Of a stretch of 64,000 nucleotides of DNA, positions 12,501-23,100 are shown piece by piece (positions within the stretch are counted from its first letter, which is position 1; the number at the start of each line of letters is the position of its first letter). Made by a program: the position numbers and the translations under genes. The stretch comes from Thecaphora thlaspeos (lineage: Eukaryota; Basidiomycota; Ustilaginomycetes; Urocystidales; Glomosporiaceae): the NCBI GenBank assembly GCA_900291925.1, contig UWYS01000001.1, positions 620,001 to 684,000 of the forward strand. The letters are read 5' to 3'. The notes beneath the pieces are model-generated. The model searched no databases. It was given only the letters and a program-made list of their open reading frames with translations, and was not told the origin of the DNA.

Positions 12501-14864
12501 GAGGAGCAGCTATCGCAGGCTCGGCAAGGCGAGCCGCATAACCGCCTGGCTCCGTCTCGAGCATCCGCATCCCAGCTCCAGGCTACGCTCGCCGACGATG
12601 CAAGCGGGGGTCATTCGTTCCTGATCTGGTTCCTTGTTGGCGATCTCGGGCTGAGGAAGGGTGATTCTGTCGTGACTTCCCAGCAGGACGAGGTTGGCGG
12701 CTTGGCCGGGCTCTTGCTCGATGCCGCGAGCTTCGTCGTGTTCTGCCTGGCGCACCTGGTTGACCTGAGCTACCAGGTGGCAGAGCAGGCGGGTCTTGCC
12801 TTCTGGTTCGCCCGATGGCTCTACCTCAACGTCACGGGGCAGACGGTCCTGTCAAAGTGCGTGCTCGAAGCCTACCGCCTGATACAGGCCGAGTGGGCGA
12901 CAGTTGTCGAGGAGGACCACGAAGCTCGCGGGTCGAGGCGACGAGACGACATCGACGGCGAGGTCAAGGCGCGCGGCCTCAGCCGCTGGCAGGTGGCCAG
13001 GGGTCTCTTTGAGCTCTTTTGCCTCCAGAGCGTCACGCGAGTGCGATACCATCGCGAGGGAGCCGGGTTGCTCAAGCTCGAGGGATAATTGAAGCACTAG
13101 TCTCGACTCGACACACCGGACGCCAACCATACTCCCAGCTCCGGCCGGCTCGACATTGGCGCTCAGAAGGCTGCGGCGCGAGCAGCGATCGCAGAAGCCT
13201 CTCGGACCGCACCGTGTTCGACAAACAATGGCAGGCTCTCCGACGACGATGAAAATTGCGACCCTGACGATGATGGCTCCTACTGCGATGACGAAGACGA
13301 CGACGATGACAGCAGCGATGACGAAATGATCATCACCAATCGCGGCCACGACATTCTCGAATTCTCCAAGACTCCGCGGCTCGATCTCGTCAGGCCCTCG
13401 CAGCAGCGCAAGCCGAGTGGCTACTTTGCCACCTCGTACGAGGCTGCCACCACCTCGCCCGCGTTCCGGTCGTCGGCGAGCGACGTCGCCAGCGAATTCA
13501 AGGCGCTGCGCGAAAGCCCGCGCGAGCTGGTCAAGACCATCAAGTGGGCCAGCCGGCTGGCCATTTCGGCCTACGGCCTTCACGTGCACATCGTCGACCT
13601 GCCGCCGACCTTTACGCCTTCGGGCAACCGCTTCTCGAGACAGACGTTTGAATGTCGGCGTACAGCACGTCCTCGGCGTCGAGGCGCGACAGGTAGGCAG
13701 ACGCTCGACGTCGAGGCCAATTACAGCCCCACGTTCTACATCGTGCGCGACTACGTGCGCAAGGTGGTCTGCGTGGCCGTGAGGGGAACGCAAAGCTTCT
13801 CGGACATCATCGTCGACCTCGAGATGCAGACCGAGGAGGTGGAACTGCCACAGGTGCAACCTTCGCCAGGCGAAGAGTTCCGCTGCCACGCCGGCATCTG
13901 GCGAGCTGCCCGAGCGCTTGTCTCGCCAGACTCGAAGCTGTTCGAGAAGTTCCGGATCGCCCTTGAGGAGAACGACAACTTTGGCATCGTCTTCTGCGGG
14001 CACTCGCTGGGCGGCTCGATCTCGAGCGCGGCGGCGCTGCTGCTGGGAGAGTACCGCGTGCCGGACAGCGTCGATCGGGACCAGGGCAGCTGGTTCACCA
14101 ACATGTCAAGTGGCCTGTCGGCCCACCGACCGATACGCACCATCAGCTTTGCCAGCCCCGTCACCATGACGGCTGACCTGGCGAGCCGGGCGGCGATGGG
14201 CTCGATCCCGCTGGTGACGAGCGTGGTGCTGGGCAGCGACGTCATCCCCCGTGCGGGCCACGGACAGGCGCGCGAGATCCGGCGGGTGCTGGGTGCGCTC
14301 TCGCGTGTCCGGCGTAGGCTGGCAGTCTCTTCGTCATCCGACAAGGAGGATGCCAGGGTGCACATTGTGCGAGGCTGGTGGGACTGGAGGTCGATCACGC
14401 AGATGGCGAAGCCGGACGACGTGATGCTGCACTGCAAGGAGCGGATCGAGGAGCAGCTGTGGTCTCTGCGGCGAGAGGTTGAGTCGGAGCTGTACGCGGC
14501 GGTCAAGTTCCGGCACGATGCGGCGGACGAGGGAGAGGACCAGGGCGAGGGCGAGGAGGGTGGGGTCGCGGGACGCCTGCGGATGCCGCCCTGGCCGTGG
14601 GTGGGACCGCAGCAGAGGGCGGCGGCGCCACTGCACCAGCTGGCGGCCAGGCGGCAGGCTCTCGATTCGGCCACGCTGCGGAGCGAGGCGGCCCAGGGCG
14701 GACCGCTGATCCCACCGGGCAAGTGCCTGTGGATCGAGGGCCGCGACGTCTACCTGATCACGAGCCCGCTGTCGTTCTTCAGCCTGCCAGAGTTCCGGGT
14801 GGACATGTTTGCGATGCACTTCCCCGCCGCCTACGAAGAGGCCATCCTCAACCTGCGCAGGTGA
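9522..14864 (+). CDS. Large class-3 lipase, sn1-diacylglycerol-lipase type, with N-terminal extension
   Basis: Probable membrane-associated lipase acting on diacylglycerol-like lipids. Start is ATG ATG at 9522. Two open stretches, 9522-13088 and 13101-14864, lie in the same frame, separated only by TAA and TAG; a 60-nt in-phase intron at 13041-13100 (GTGCGA...CACTAG) joins them into about 1,760 residues. Residues 1-1170 are mostly Ser/Pro-rich with a hydrophobic segment near 508-528 and two more near 1061-1107. An acidic run of D/E follows (about 1225-1248), then the alpha/beta-hydrolase core: AVRGTQSFSD (about 1400), nucleophile elbow GHSLGG with Ser1475, LGSDVIPR with likely Asp near 1553, and MHFPAAYEEAI with likely catalytic His near 1746, as in DAGL enzymes. 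The stretch 13642-13701, before AVRGTQ, appears inverted (see findings). Family confident; intron and N-terminal role inferred. Confidence 0.83.
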
Positions 14865-15268
14865 AGTGGCGGTGGCGGCAAGCTGGCTGAACGGTTCCTC
14901 GTGGGAAGCCGTACAGTGGTGTCCTGTACGACAAGAATAGGGCGATGAATATGCGTCGATCAAGAAGTGGAAATAAAGCAGGTCAGCACCACTCAGATAC
15001 AGATGATCCACGCCGGCGGCGAGCGACGGCGATGGGGAGCAGAGCCGCTCCTCGCGTGCGTGCGCTCAAGTATGGAGGCGGCGCCTGCTTTTGTGGAGGG
15101 CCGCGCGAGCCGAGCTCCACTTGGGCGATTTCACGAGCGGCGGCGGCGGCTGTCTGGTTGAATGCCCCGTGCTCATCTCAAGAGTGCGACGCATTCCCTC
15201 GTCTGCTCCTTCTTCCCTCTTCTCCTAACCACCACCCTCTCGACCCCATCCTTCACGCCTTTATCACC
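14865..15268. other. Intergenic region
   Basis: Short gap between two genes on the same strand. A pyrimidine-rich stretch at about 15200-15265 immediately precedes the next ATG. No gene seen. Confidence 0.5.
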
Positions 15269-16543
15269 ATGGACCTCGTCACCGACTTCTGCCACCTGAT
15301 CGGCGTGCCCGCCCCATCGCACGAGAAGCTGACGCTCGCCCTGACGACGGCAATTGTCGTGCTCACCGTTCCCTTCCTCTTCCTCTTTCACTTCCGCTCT
15401 CGACCGCGATGTCAGAACATCCCAATGTACAAGGAACGCGTTCTGATCCTCGGAACGTCCAACGACCGCTCGGTCGGCGAGGCCCTGGCGCTCCAGTACG
15501 CCGGTCGAGGATGTCGCGACTTGGTCCTTGTCGCCCGCAGCCAGGAGGGGCTCGATAGGGTCAAGGAAAAGTGCCTCGCCGAGATGGCAAAGACCGAGGA
15601 GTGGAACGAGAGCAACGAGGCGCCCGGCGACGAGACGAAACAGGGCGCAGCACGCATCCATACCTTCCAAGCCGACTGTACCGATCCGCACGATGTCGAT
15701 CGCCTGCGCAAGTACGTCCTGGCCAATTTCAAGGGCCTCGACACGTTGCACATATGCTTTGGCGTATCGGCGCTCTTGCCTCTCCTCGGCGTCGCAGGCG
15801 TCGACCCAATCCGACCCTCGATCGCAGCGGGAGGTGCTGCAAAGAGCATGACGGTCCATCCGGATGAAGCAGGGCTGCGAGCCGTGTCGGAAGCCATCTC
15901 GAAAGCCTCCCACGTCAATGTTACGGGTACGGCCGTCTGTCTGGCCGCCTTTGCCCCGATGCTGCAGACCACCTCAAGCTTCCCCGCGATAGCGCTCACC
16001 TCTTCCGCCGCAGCACTGATCCCGGCCCCCACCCGCTCCATCTATGCCGGCACCAAGGCTGGCCAGCTCTCCCTCTTCCGCTCGTTTGCCATCGAATGTC
16101 AGGCCCACGCCCAGCCCTCCGTCCCGGTACAGGGAGACAGCGGAAAAGAGAGGCGCAAGATCAACTTTCTCGCCGTCTGTCCCGGAACGATCGCGAGCTC
16201 GTTTAGACACTCGGCCATCGACCTCCCCGCATCTCAGGGCGGGGAAAAGGAGATGCCACAGGACCTGGCGTGGGTCAAGGGCGAGAAGATGCTGAGCCCA
16301 CAAGACGTGGCCGCAACGACTATCTTCAAGGTCGACAGGTACGCAAACGGCACCGTAACCCTACCGGCACTGTACGAGGCTGCGACGTGGATCGAGAAAA
16401 TCTAGTGAGTGCCATCATTTCCCCTCCCATCGGCGGTGACCTGTGGACGGCTGACCGAGCCCTTCAAAATCCCCCTTTGGCAATGATCCTGCGACAGCCC
16501 GGCGTACGTCCAACGCCTTGCGAGGAAGAAGTACGCCTACTAA
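15269..16543 (+). CDS. Membrane-anchored short-chain dehydrogenase/reductase
   Basis: NAD(P)-dependent oxidoreductase of the classical SDR fold, probably on the ER or lipid-droplet membrane. Exons 15269-16404 and 16498-16543 give 393 residues. The first exon would stop at TAG, but GTGAGT overlaps that codon and splicing to GCGACAG adds the tail YPAYVQRLARKKYAY, which is typical of this SDR group. One transmembrane segment lies at about residues 21-42. The cofactor loop is an unusual GTSNDRSVG in place of TGxxxGIG, near residues 61-69. The active site is Ser in LTSSAAAL (about 245) and Y259-AGT-K263. The start is the first in-frame ATG before the transmembrane helix; an in-frame upstream extension is Arg-rich and not protein-like. 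Substrate cannot be told; the DHRS7/hydroxysteroid branch is a reasonable comparison. Confidence 0.9.
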
Positions 16544-17203
16544 GCTGTCTCGCCTCATCGCACCTCGCCTGGAACCTCTCTCTCTTCTCGTCGATAATGT
16601 ATCCGCAAGACGCGACAGAAGAGTTCACGTAGCCTGCGGATCGAAAGAAAGATTTGAATGCCGTCAAAGGATATCTCGCCCGTATCTGTGCACGTCATAC
16701 TGTGAGCTTCAGATGACGGCTCAATAGAAGGCGAAGGTCCTCCTCTCCCGGTCCTTTCTCCTCGCTCCTCTTCCCATCCTCGCGTCTCTGCGGCTGGCTC
16801 AGGGACTCGCGACCATCGGTAGCAAGAGCTAGAGACGTTCCTCAATACCCTTTCCATCATACCGACGTAGAGACGAGGGAGAGAAAGGGAAGGGGGGAAT
16901 AAAGAAGGGGGGTGAGGGTGGATTGATCTTGGTCTGTACCTCTCGTCCCGATTGGTCCTGCTTGTCTCTTCTGCTGTGAAGGTTTGGCAGTGGAAGAGCG
17001 GGACGTCTCGTTGTACGGAAGCAAGGTGGCGTGGACCGTATGTGGTGCGGGGAATGGGAGGGATGGGTGATTATAGCACGATGCAAGGGAGCAGACGAAC
17101 GAGCTGGGTACCGTCACACTTGGCCTCCACTAGGCCCGTCTCCCACACTCCTACACGCCCATGGGTTTCATCACCCATCCTACCTCAATCTCGTATTCCT
17201 GGC
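16544..17203. other. Convergent intergenic region
   Basis: Lies between the 3' ends of the dehydrogenase and TRAPPC2L. A purine-rich GGGAGAGAAAGGG-like tract lies at about 16870-16920. No gene seen. Confidence 0.45.
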
Positions 17204-18133
17204 TCAGCTAACAGCAGCCACGCTCTGTGTTGTCGACGCACCTCCAGCCGTTGACCCGCTAGCCTCGTGTCTGATGCCCGCAATCCTATCCACCGCCCGG
17301 TCGAATGCTGGACTGCGAATCTGCCTAGCTTTGATAGGAAGAGTCGAGTCTTGTATCGCCAGGAATGCGGATCTCGCTCCTTCTATTGACGTCGAGGAGG
17401 AAGAGGGAGAGGGTGAAGCGAGGAGGGAAGACGGGTTGGGCGGGAGATTATGGAACGGGTTGGAAGAGTAGGAGAGATAGGACGTATGGAGGGCGCGGAA
17501 GATCTGTGTATAGAATGTGAGAGAAGAGATGAGTGGGGTGGAGAGTGGAAAGCGGGAAGGAGAAGTCGGAGAACGGCGAACTCACAGTGAGGATGTCGAT
17601 GTCCCGAATTAGATGGTCGGTGAGGGAGATCATGAGTAGGAACTTGACCCGCGTACTCGTCTGAAAACCGTAGCTGCGCGAACATGGACACCACGAGGTT
17701 CCGTTCAGCATACAGCGGCCTTCGTTCCTCTCTCGTCGATCCTCTCGCTGAACAAAAGGATGAAGCATACTCACACAGCAAGGTCCTCCAGAGTATACAG
17801 CAACCCCAGATACTGCTCTACGTTCTTGCCGGGTGCGGTCCTCTCGTCGATCACGTCCAGTCCTGCATGAGCGAAGTAGTGGTACTTGAGATCGGTATCC
17901 GACGAAGAAGCTGATGTCTTTGAGGGCGAGGTCGAGGTGCGGCTGTGATGGTGGAACTGTCGCGCGTAGATGGGCGTGTTACGAGGGCCAAGGATGGCGA
18001 TGCATTGCTGAGGTGAAGACAAAGGAGTGGTGGAGATGGGTGTCGGCGTGGGCGAAAGGAAGGAAAAGGGAAGGGGGAGCGTGGGGTCACTTACAATCTG
18101 AGCTGGAGCTGGTGGTGACGACGAGTAGGACAT
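17204..18133 (-). CDS. TCA17: TRAPP complex subunit TRAPPC2L / Tca17
   Basis: Longin-fold subunit of the TRAPP tethering complexes, which activate Rab GTPases in Golgi and endosomal traffic. Four exons: 18133-18095, 18007-17775, 17673-17586 and 17503-17204, 219 residues; all phases agree and donors are GTAAGT or GTGAGT. The N-terminal exon MSYSSSPPAPAQI joins QCIAILGPRNTPIYAR. Family landmarks follow: KYHYFAHAGLDVIDER, QYLGLLYTLEDLAVYGF, TSTRVKFLLMI and IFRALHTSYLSYSSNPFH, aligning with human TRAPPC2L (FHYMVHTSLDVVDE, LYLGLLYPTEDYKVYG). The C-terminal 60 residues, Ser/Ala-rich, exceed the human length. Its upstream region carries the repeat island described separately. Confidence 0.92.
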
Positions 18134-18503
18134 GTTGGTAGTGTGCTGTGAGCGTTGACGATGTAGGGTCCGGCTGGAAGCGAGCGGTGGAGGGACAGGA
18201 GAAGACTAGGTGGTGGGTGGTAGGTGGTGGGTGTTGGTTGCTGGGGTCATTTGAAGACGGATCCGTGCGCTGTGCGTGTAGGCTCGCCTGCGGTGCGTCC
18301 GCTTCGCCCTTTCTCCACTTTTCCGTGAAGCCGTAGACACCCGATCGATTTTCCAAATTTAAGCGCCTGATCGCCAAAGGCATGCGTCCCTCCCTGGCTC
18401 GATGCCCTAACCCGATGTAAAACATTTTAAATCCGGGAAGACCATGGCGCGATGTTTTCCCGATGCCTCATTATAAATCGGGCCAATATTACCAATCGGG
18501 GCT

Positions 18504-18640
18504 GGGTACGCGCCGCGCGTGGCACTGCTGTTTGACCCGATCTGGTGGGCACGCGTTGCGCGTGGAATGTTGTTGACCCGATGCCAAACAAAAGATCGGG
18601 TGCAACGCTTCGCGCGGGGCGCACTTAGTTAGCCCGATTT
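18504..18640. repeat. Degenerate tandem repeat A (CCCGAT type)
   Basis: Three copies starting near 18504, 18547 and 18598. Each has a GC-rich head resembling GGYACGCGYYGCGCGTGG and a tail TGTTGACCCGAT or TTAGCCCGAT. Isolated CCCGAT/ATCGGG words continue on both sides (about 18390-18770). The copies are diverged and I see no coding potential. Confidence 0.7.
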
Positions 18641-18789
18641 TTCACATGCTTCATCAGGCTTGAGCAGGCGATGTGAGCGGCAGAACTTTTTGGCCCGATT
18701 TGCTTATCCCGATCGTTTCTAATGTTTAGCTCCCGATTATGTGCGCGAATAGCCTCGTTCACGTCGGGCGGCCGGTCGACGCGCCTCGA

Positions 18790-19300
18790 TGAGGAGGTTT
18801 CCAGGTCGCGTGTTAATTCGGGCGAGACGCGTCGTGGCGATGCGCCTGCATGTGGCGGTCTCCGGTGGTATGTTTACTCGGACGAGACGCGTCCTGTAGA
18901 CGCAGTGGCATGTGGAAGTATCCGGGTCGCGCATTTACTCGGGTGAGACGAGCGGCGCAGGTGGCGCGGTAAAACGCACGACTGCCTGATCGCTTGTTTA
19001 CTCGCGCGAGATGCGTGAGGCGGCAGGGTGACGCGCCGGGTCATGTGTTGACTCGGGCGAGACGTGTCTGGATGAAGAGGCGGAGGTCGCGTAATTATTC
19101 GGACGAAACGCGTCCGGCGGCAGAGAGACGCGTCCCGATGTGGAGGCGGGGTTTGCGTATTTACTCGGGCGAGACGCTTCCACAATTATAACGTCTTGCT
19201 GGCCGTTTCTTTACTCGCGCGAAACGCGTCGCCCCTGGACATCTCGACGCGCCCTGGGCGGCGTGTTTACTCGCACGCGAACGGCGTTGACCTCGGGCGA
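18790..19300. repeat. Degenerate ~57-bp tandem repeat B with CTCGNNCGAG and ACGCGT dyads
   Basis: Nine recognisable copies; the core TTACTCGGGCGAGACGCGTC or a variant begins at 18814, 18874, 18935, 18998, 19049, 19095, 19161, 19211 and 19267, a spacing of 46-66 bp. The upstream half of the unit recurs as GATGYGGAGG, TCCGGGTCGCG and similar. Two palindromic words recur inside it: CTCG-NN-CGAG and GACGCGTC. Copies differ by many substitutions, so the array is old. The sequence is non-coding. Confidence 0.85.
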
Positions 19301-19355
19301 GAACGGCATTGACTTCATGACCGGATCCGAAAGATATTAAACACGCCCGCCTCAA

Positions 19356-19533
19356 TTCGGAGCCGCGAATACAAAATTGGAAGCCGCCCCGCGCCCACCG
19401 CAAATACGAAATCGGAGCGTCGCTTCAACATCCGGAGCCGCAAAAACAAAATCGAGATGCCCCATTATCGGCAACCGCAAAACCAAAAACAGCGCGTAGC
19501 TTTTGTGATCGGGGGCCGCAAACACGGATCGGG
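19356..19533. repeat. Degenerate ~38-bp tandem repeat C (CGGAGCCGCAAAAACAAAATCG type)
   Basis: Five diverged copies at about 19356, 19391, 19432, 19468 and 19509, each a CGG(A/G)GCCGCAAA head followed by an A-rich tail and ATCGG. It directly follows array B, so three unrelated minisatellite-like units lie side by side. Confidence 0.75.
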
Positions 19534-20166
19534 CCACGCATGCGCGACGCGTGCTCGCAGCCAAACACGCAGCGACTCCCTGCTCACGCCACCTCGCAGC
19601 GTCAACATGTAACACACCTCACGACAACGTCGCAGACTGTCTTTTTATAGCTATCCCACCAATATATCTTATGCTGGTTTGCACTGTAGAAGGGTCTGAG
19701 CCTTGTGCCATGCTTCTCTGGATATCCGTCCTTACATATGAGCTTTTGTGTGCATGCTTGTGAGAACAAAGAAAGAAAATCAAGGAAAATACCAAAAGAC
19801 GGCAAGGCTGCCTATATGGCAGTGTGGACGGACAGGATGTATTACGGTGGAGCGAGAGCGGAGCGGTGTCGAGAGCCCGCGAGTAGAACGTTGCAAGGGA
19901 GCGAGACGGGAGAATCGAGGCATGGTAGCGAGGAGGGAAGAGGGCGAGAGGGAGGGGAGGCAGGGAGGAAAGAGTGGAAGGGAGGACCATGCTAAGTGGG
20001 AGGGAGGCGGGCAGCAGGAAATGCAAATCTCTTAATGGAGTGGGCGTGATATATATGTGTGGACAATTCGAGGCGTCTACAAGGCAGGGTGGGTCTCTGG
20101 ATGGGTCGTCAACAGCTGCACGCAGGCCCGTTGCGTTTTGATCGACGCACGATCGAAAGCAAGCTA

Positions 20167-23100
20167 TCAGTAGGGACGAGCGGCATCATAAGCCTGGTGG
20201 TGATGGTGGTGGTGTTGGTAAACGGGGTATGCTGCGTAGGCGGAAGTGGATCGATCTAGGAGGTGGCCGTACGTTGCTGGGCCGGAGACGAGTCTGTCGC
20301 CCTGCTGCCGGTGAGCATTGCCGGCCTTGACAGAGGAAGAAGCGTCGTTGCCATTGCCACTATCACCGCCGCCGCCACCACCGTCCGAGTAGAAGCTGTG
20401 TGCGTCTCCGCCGTTGCCGTGGGCCGCCATCCGGTGCGGCGCGGGAATGGGACCGCTTTCCGGTGACCCGACCGAGCTGGCCTGGGCCCACGGGTTGAAG
20501 GCATCCGACGTCGGCGATCGAAGGACAGCGTTGGACTGAAAGCTCTGCGACCGCCGTCCATCCGTGCCGCCGTTGCGCTCGACGAAGTCCGCAACACCGC
20601 AATCGGTCATGCCAGTGTACAACGGCGGACGTGTCGGCTTGGCACCCTGAGAGGCCGTCCTGGACCCGCGCGATCCCAGCTGCGGCTGGTGGTGGAAGGA
20701 TCCCTGCAGCAATGCTTGGGCCATCGCCTGGTTCAGTTCCCTCATGCCGTCCGGCTGGTAGAGGGCGCCAGCGCCGGCGGCGGCCCCTCCGTCTGCTGTT
20801 AGCTGCGAATTAGACCGAGGAAGCGGTGGCATCGCGCCGTAGGATATCGGTGACATCGCGGAAGGAAGCGCACCTGTAGGCGCAAACTTGCCGGCCACCG
20901 GTGGCGGTGGCGGTGGAGCTGCAGCGAGGCCGAGATTCTCCACCAGAGGTCGGTAGGGCGGCGCATCCAGAAGCCTGTGCTGAATCAGCAGCTCGGAGAC
21001 GCGGCCGGCGCAGATGCTTTGCATCTGGACGTCGAGCGCGTTCGAAGTTAGCAGCCGAAAGACGAACTGTGAGCCATGAAGCTGGTGCGTGACGACGTCC
21101 TCGAGGATCTGTGGCTGTGAGGGGTCGAGCAGCGCAAGCAGGACCTGCCGCGAGGCTTCGGGGTCGACACTCTGGGTGATGATGCGCAGCAGGGTGAGCG
21201 ACGCCAACTTGTGGGTGCAGAGGTGGACGAGGTGCGGCGTGAACCTTGGGACCAGCAACCTGAAGCGGCCGGGGAGGCTCGCCGAATCCAGCAGCCAGGT
21301 GACCAGCAGCGCTCCGTTCTGGCTCGTCGCGAGCGGGACCGAGTGGAGGACGATAGCAGCAGCGACGCGCTTCCGCTGCAGCTTGGAGGCTTGCGACGAC
21401 TCAAGCACCGCTCGCATGCTCCGCGCACCGAAACGGCCCTGCGCCACCTCCCAGCAACGGTCGATCATGGCGTCAAAGATGAAGTCGGCGTGCGGCGACC
21501 CAAACGGTATCACCTTTTGCACCACGTAGTTGCCGTACTGGTCGGTCAAAAGGGGCGGCACGAAGGGCCTCAGGTGCACCGCGATGATGGCGCGCTGCTC
21601 GTCGGTGGTGGCGCAGTCGATGATCTTCTGCGCCGCCCAGGTCCCGTTCTTGTGGACGCCGATCTTGGCGAGGTGCGGAGCGATGCTCTCGAGCATCGAG
21701 ACCTTGAGAGCGTCGCTGCACTTGTCGAAGAACTTCTGCACCAGCGTGTTGCCGATGAAGTCGCTCGAGAGATCGACGATGTCCGGCAGGTGGTCGCGCG
21801 CGATCTGGTCGATGTCGCCTTGCGTGCAGCTGTTCGCCTCGATACTCTTACGCAGCTCCCTGAGCTTGGTGGTGTCGAACTTGCGGCTATTGGAGTTCTC
21901 GGCCACCGGCGGGATCTTGGAGTAGTACGTCGCGAGTTCTCTGCACTTTGACACTGATTCAACGTGCTCCGATACCTCCGGGTCGTGCTCGTCGAGGTGT
22001 CGGATAATCAGCTGCCAGTCTGTGATAGTGGGCTGGGGCTTCATCTCTGCTGGCAGCGGCACGCCACCCTTGTCGCTGCTGGGAACGATGCTGTTCGAGG
22101 AGCTATGCGTAGGGAAAGAGCCAAAGCGGCCGACGATCGGGTTGGAGGCGGACTTGTGCAGCGAAGCCTGCGCGGTTGCCGTTGCGTTTGCCGTTACCGG
22201 TGCCTGTGCCAGGACTGTCACTGGTCCTGGCGCCGGGCTGCCGGCCTGTAGCGTTCTCTGCTTCTCCAGCAGGTCAAGGACGAGGTTGCTGCGGTAGTCT
22301 TCGATGTTGCCATTCGCCAGCTGCTTCTCAACGGGGACGGCCGAGCCGCCCTGCAGGTTGGCGAGGGCCTCAACGGCGGCGTGGAAGTCGGGGCTTGATG
22401 CTTCTCCCGGGTATCCGTTGCCGTCCTGGCCCTTGGAGGGGGCCTTGGCGAAACCGATCCTGACCCCGCCCACCTTAGCACCAAGGACGTCGCGTCCGTG
22501 CAGCGCCTTGCGAGCCCGCACAGCATCGTCGACCCTCTCAAAGTTGATGAAGCCGCAATTTTTGCTGGCCAGCACGCGCACGCTCTCGACCGGGCCAAAA
22601 GGCGTGAAGATATCGAGGAGCGCGGTTAGCTGGGTGGCCGCCGGGATCGATCCGATCCAGAGAGCGCGGGTAGACTGCTCGTTGCCACTCTCCGCCGGAG
22701 GGCCAAACAGCCCGTCTCCCGCCGGATGGTCTAGCCTCGGCGAGGGGACGCCGCGGCTCATCGCGCCGCCCGCGTTGGCAGCGAGCGTCTGCTGCGACCC
22801 TTGCGGGATGGCGTCAACCTTGCCGAAGCCGATTCGGATCGCGCCGTCCGCCGACGTCGTCTTGAGGCCGATCTTGCCGCCGAGCCGAGTCATGATGTCG
22901 TCCTTGGCGCCGATCGCGTCCTGCATGTCGACAAAGTTGATGAAGCCACACTCCTTCTCGGGTAGAAGTCTTAGCGTATCGATCGCACCGTAAGGCGCAA
23001 AGGCCTGCATCAGCTCCTGACCGGTGGCCGAGGAGCTGAGCTGCCCAATGTAGAGGCACCGGCTGGGCGGATGGCCGACCTGTCCATTGCTGGGCGTGCC

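Larger units (their letters stand above)
18134..20166. other. Repeat-rich intergenic region upstream of TRAPPC2L and downstream of the PUF gene
   Basis: About 2 kb with no supportable gene. From about 18340 to 19560 it is built of degenerate short repeats (three entries below). From 19740 it is purine-rich (GAGAGGGAGG-like) and probably includes the 3' UTR of the PUF gene. Confidence 0.6.

Noticed and set aside
18790..19300. CRISPR array
   Set aside because: Repeats are degenerate, spacers are themselves repeated, no cas genes, and the genome is eukaryotic.
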